Assembly: GCA_026129135.1 (NCBI GenBank)
Contig: JAHCIQ010000003.1
Coordinates: 62,001-126,000, forward strand
DNA: 64,000 bases
Reading direction: 5' to 3'
Origin: Cyanobacteria bacterium TGS_CYA1
Lineage (GTDB): Bacteria > Cyanobacteriota > Vampirovibrionia > Obscuribacterales > Obscuribacteraceae
Below the pieces are notes generated by a model. It was given only the letters and a program-made list of their open reading frames with translations. It made no database searches and was not told the DNA's origin. A program made the position numbers and the translations under genes. The first letter of the stretch is position 1. Each line of letters begins with the position of its first letter. Below, one piece after another: positions 61,900 to 64,000 of this stretch.

Positions 61900-62484
61900 A
61901 TGTCTGTCGTTTTTACAGTCGTTTGGGTGTTAGCTCTGGCTTTGATTGGAGCAAATCTTGCTCCTGGCACAGATAGAAATCAATTCTTCTGGAGCACTTT
62001 TCTCACTTATCAAAAGGCTGATTTTGACTGGCTTTCTTTGATTTATTCTGTTGCTTATTATCTTGGCGGACCTATTTTGGGTTTTGCTTATCATGCCACA
62101 TCGAATAAATGGCAATTCAAACAAATAAGACTCTGGATTTTGACAGGTTTACTTTCAACTGTTTGTGTTCAAAGCTATTATTTCTTTGTTTTAGTCCCTT
62201 ATTACTTTGCGAGCTTTTTTGAGGTAAGCTCCGGATGCACTGTTGACTGCTCTGTTTGCATTGTGTCTCTCAAAGAGAAATTTATGCAGGCGGCTCTTCA
62301 CTCGTTAGTCTTTTATACTTATGTGGGTGCTATATTTTTAGCTGTCAAACCCTTCAATTCAAGTCTTAAATACAAAAGTCGAAGTTTTTATATTTGCGCT
62401 TTATTCTTTTTGAGTTTTGTTTTAAATGAAATCTTCAATCGATTTGCGTGGGCGGAATCGTGCATTCATCAGGGCTTTCATTGA
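61900..62484 (+). CDS. five-helix membrane protein, unknown
   Basis: 194 residues. Hydrophobic segments at about 3-22, 45-65, 80-105, 130-150 and 162-180. A Cys-rich loop (SSGCTVDCSVCIVS) lies between helices 3 and 4; with a third and fourth Cys it could form disulfides outside the cell. The N-terminus MSVVFTVVWVLALALIGANLAP is a membrane start. Not recognised. The last seven bases overlap the convergent phosphatase gene. Confidence 0.55.
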   Translation: MSVVFTVVWVLALALIGANLAPGTDRNQFFWSTFLTYQKADFDWLSLIYSVAYYLGGPILGFAYHATSNKWQFKQIRLWILTGLLSTVCVQSYYFFVLVPYYFASFFEVSSGCTVDCSVCIVSLKEKFMQAALHSLVFYTYVGAIFLAVKPFNSSLKYKSRSFYICALFFLSFVLNEIFNRFAWAESCIHQGFH

Positions 62485-63053
62485 GCTTTAGCGTGTTCTT
62501 TAACCGCTCCTGACAGTTTTACAAATTTTGGCGTGAACCAGTATTTACGCATTTCTTTATATGCGTCTTCATAACTCCAGTCTTCCTGGCTAACACGCCA
62601 GATGCCAATCATGCAGCCTGTGCGATCCGATCCGTGAGCACAGTGCACAAGCACTTTTTCGTTAGCAGGATCGCTCTTTGCTTTATTTATCTCGTCCAGA
62701 AGCGTTTTGACCTGCTCTTTGGTGGGCGGTGCAGACGTCATTACCATGCGGATGTATTTCAAATCTAGTTTGGCTGCTTCTGCTTTTTCGTCGAATTTTT
62801 GCTCTGATGGGGCGCGCAAATCGATAAGGGTTTTAAATCCCATCTCTTTGAGTTTTAACAGTCCCTGTTTAGTTGGCTCTCCACTGCGATATAGATATGG
62901 ATGAACCTCATGAAAGTTCGGTAAATCTTCTGTTTCTTTTTTGTGAGCGTTGGCTGGGGTAAGTTTTTTCGGCGAATCTTCGGCTTTGCAAATAGATGGG
63001 TACGAAAACGCGATAGTGCAAATAAGAGCAAGAACTAGCGTATTTTGTGTCAT
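62478..63053 (-). CDS. secreted tyrosine/dual-specificity phosphatase
   Basis: 191 residues. A signal peptide (1-24) is followed by a Cys-based phosphatase: YLYRSGEPTKQGLLKLKEMG, TLIDLRAPSE, and the P-loop VHCAHGSDRTG with nucleophile Cys138 and Arg144 (C-x5-R). This type (DSP-like, sometimes called fused DSP-PTPase) removes phosphate from protein tyrosines or from phosphoinositides. Secretion is unusual. It overlaps the membrane protein gene at its 3' end. Confidence 0.88.
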   Translation of the reverse strand: MTQNTLVLALICTIAFSYPSICKAEDSPKKLTPANAHKKETEDLPNFHEVHPYLYRSGEPTKQGLLKLKEMGFKTLIDLRAPSEQKFDEKAEAAKLDLKYIRMVMTSAPPTKEQVKTLLDEINKAKSDPANEKVLVHCAHGSDRTGCMIGIWRVSQEDWSYEDAYKEMRKYWFTPKFVKLSGAVKEHAKAQ

Positions 63054-63187
63054 TGTGCCTCTCCAGTCAGTAGACTCGTGTGCTTATTGCCAAAAGATCG
63101 AGACTGAGCATATCATGCATTTCAAAAATCAGAACATCAGGTCCGAAAACGGCTAGTTTTTGAGGGCAATGGTCGTAAAATAAGGGC

Positions 63188-64000
63188 ATGAATCTTGCGA
63201 CACTCAATTCTAAAGTCTGCTACGAGGCTCTTAAAAGCCGCGACAAACGATTCGACGGTCGCTTCTTCGTGGGCGTCAAAAGCACCAAAATTTACTGTCG
63301 AAATATTTGCAGGGTCAAGTTGCCCAAAGAAGTCAATTGTACCTTTTATGCAAATGCATCACAGGCAGAAAAGGCAGGTTACAGACCATGTTTGAAGTGC
63401 CGACCCGAACTTGCACCCGGCTTATCTCAAGCAGATAGCGTAAGCAAACTAGCAGGAGCAATCGCCGCAAGGCTTGAAGAACTCGATGGCGAGTCGGATT
63501 CACTTAATCTGGAAGACCTGGCAAAAGAATTCAATATAAGTTCAAGACATCTCAGACGAGTAGTCGAACTTGAGTTTGGCGTGTCTCCTGTTGAGTTGTT
63601 GCAGACAAAAAGATTATTACTAGCTAAAAGACTTTTGACTGATACCAATATTAGTGTTACCCAGATTGCTATGGCCAGTGGGTTTAACAGCATCAGAAGA
63701 TTCAATGCTTTGTTTCAAGAGCGCTATCGGCTTAAACCGACTCAATTGCGAAAAGAAAGACAAATCAAAACAAAAGATACGCTCGAATGTTTAATGCGTT
63801 ACCAAATTCCATACGATTATTTATCGATTTTGAAATTTCTGAAAGTGCGTTGCTTCAAGGGCGTCGAGCATGTGGATATCGAGCTTGGCACTTATTCAAG
63901 AACGGTCAAACTCGACAATTGCTGTGGCTGGATTCATATAGAGAATTTGCCTAAAGATGCCATGCTTAAATTGACTATGTCTGCTTCTCTTGCACCAGTG
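63188..64000 (+). CDS. Ada-type/AraC-HTH/AlkA DNA repair protein (3' partial)
   Basis: 271 codons are visible from the ATG at 63188; the frame is still open at the window end. Residues 1-75 are an Ada zinc domain: Cys37, Cys41, Cys68, Cys71 in IYCRNICRVKLPKE and GYRPCLKCRPE. Cys37 matches Cys38 of E. coli Ada, the phosphotriester methyl acceptor. Residues about 95-190 are an AraC helix-turn-helix (LAKEFNISSRHLRRVVELEF, ISVTQIAMASGFNSIRRF). From about 200 the AlkA N-terminal domain begins (IPYDYLSILKFLKVRCFKGV). The full protein is probably a regulator fused to a 3-methyladenine glycosylase. Confidence 0.9.
   Translation, partial: MNLATLNSKVCYEALKSRDKRFDGRFFVGVKSTKIYCRNICRVKLPKEVNCTFYANASQAEKAGYRPCLKCRPELAPGLSQADSVSKLAGAIAARLEELDGESDSLNLEDLAKEFNISSRHLRRVVELEFGVSPVELLQTKRLLLAKRLLTDTNISVTQIAMASGFNSIRRFNALFQERYRLKPTQLRKERQIKTKDTLECLMRYQIPYDYLSILKFLKVRCFKGVEHVDIELGTYSRTVKLDNCCGWIHIENLPKDAMLKLTMSASLAPV

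Noticed and set aside
63427..63705. Minus-strand frame at the window end
   Set aside because: It lies opposite the Ada/AraC domains of the open plus-strand gene, which has clear zinc and HTH motifs.

Overview
The window looks like chromosomal DNA of a free-living, Gram-negative-type bacterium with moderate GC (low forties by eye). The gene set fits a non-photosynthetic relative of cyanobacteria (Melainabacteria/Vampirovibrionia, Obscuribacter-like): many secreted TPR proteins, a membrane-anchored Ser/Thr kinase, DUF4239, DUF6745 and DUF2167 proteins, a DUF1800/DUF1501 pair and bacterial serpins. That assignment is inference. No rRNA, tRNA, CRISPR array, intact insertion sequence or prophage was seen.

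Layout. 1-2.4 kb: the end of an IPT/TIG surface protein, a secreted FG-repeat protein, and a Cys-motif/TPR protein whose stop overlaps the start of a decayed acetyltransferase. 2.4-6.1 kb: a tightly overlapping operon of a flavoprotein monooxygenase followed by two serpins. 6.1-12.1 kb: a lipoprotein with a DUF2167 protein, an aldo/keto reductase, and a TPR/proline-rich/membrane operon. 12.3-17.5 kb: an Lhr-type helicase and a PlsC-like acyltransferase. 17.5-24.4 kb: TPR and small membrane proteins, the DUF6745 pair, a Rieske flavoprotein and DUF4239. 24.6-33.6 kb: a patatin-like lipase with an extra C-terminal domain, a transposase-derived/DprA-winged-helix chimera, formate-THF ligase, the Ser/Thr kinase, a thioredoxin-like protein, a second DUF4239 and an NTF2-like protein. 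34-43 kb: DUF817, an APC permease, DUF1800/DUF1501 and a large VIT/VWA-like membrane protein. 43-51 kb: helical-repeat proteins, a second patatin, XRE regulators, a sigma-factor fragment, an XRE-receiver fusion, a PAS histidine kinase, a BAX inhibitor-1 homologue and a decayed OvoA/EgtB-like gene. 51-64 kb: aldehyde dehydrogenase, a TPR membrane protein, dapB in an operon, a matrixin-like protease, NTF2/DUF1579, a Gly-rich FDRG-repeat protein, DUF378, cytochrome c, a tyrosine phosphatase and the start of an Ada/AlkA DNA-repair gene that runs off the window.

The most striking feature is a family of short interspersed palindromes with the core CCGATATCGG, about 16-32 bp with arms. There are eleven exact cores and one variant, against well under one expected. 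Seven lie inside genes in two or three reading frames. One supplies a stop codon, one is in a 5' leader and three are intergenic. The canonical arm contains TAA, and both coding copies read in that frame carry TAT instead. In formate-THF ligase, DUF1800 and DUF6745 the palindrome occupies family-conserved positions without lengthening the protein. This suggests templated overwriting, as for cyanobacterial HIP1, rather than insertion of a mobile element.
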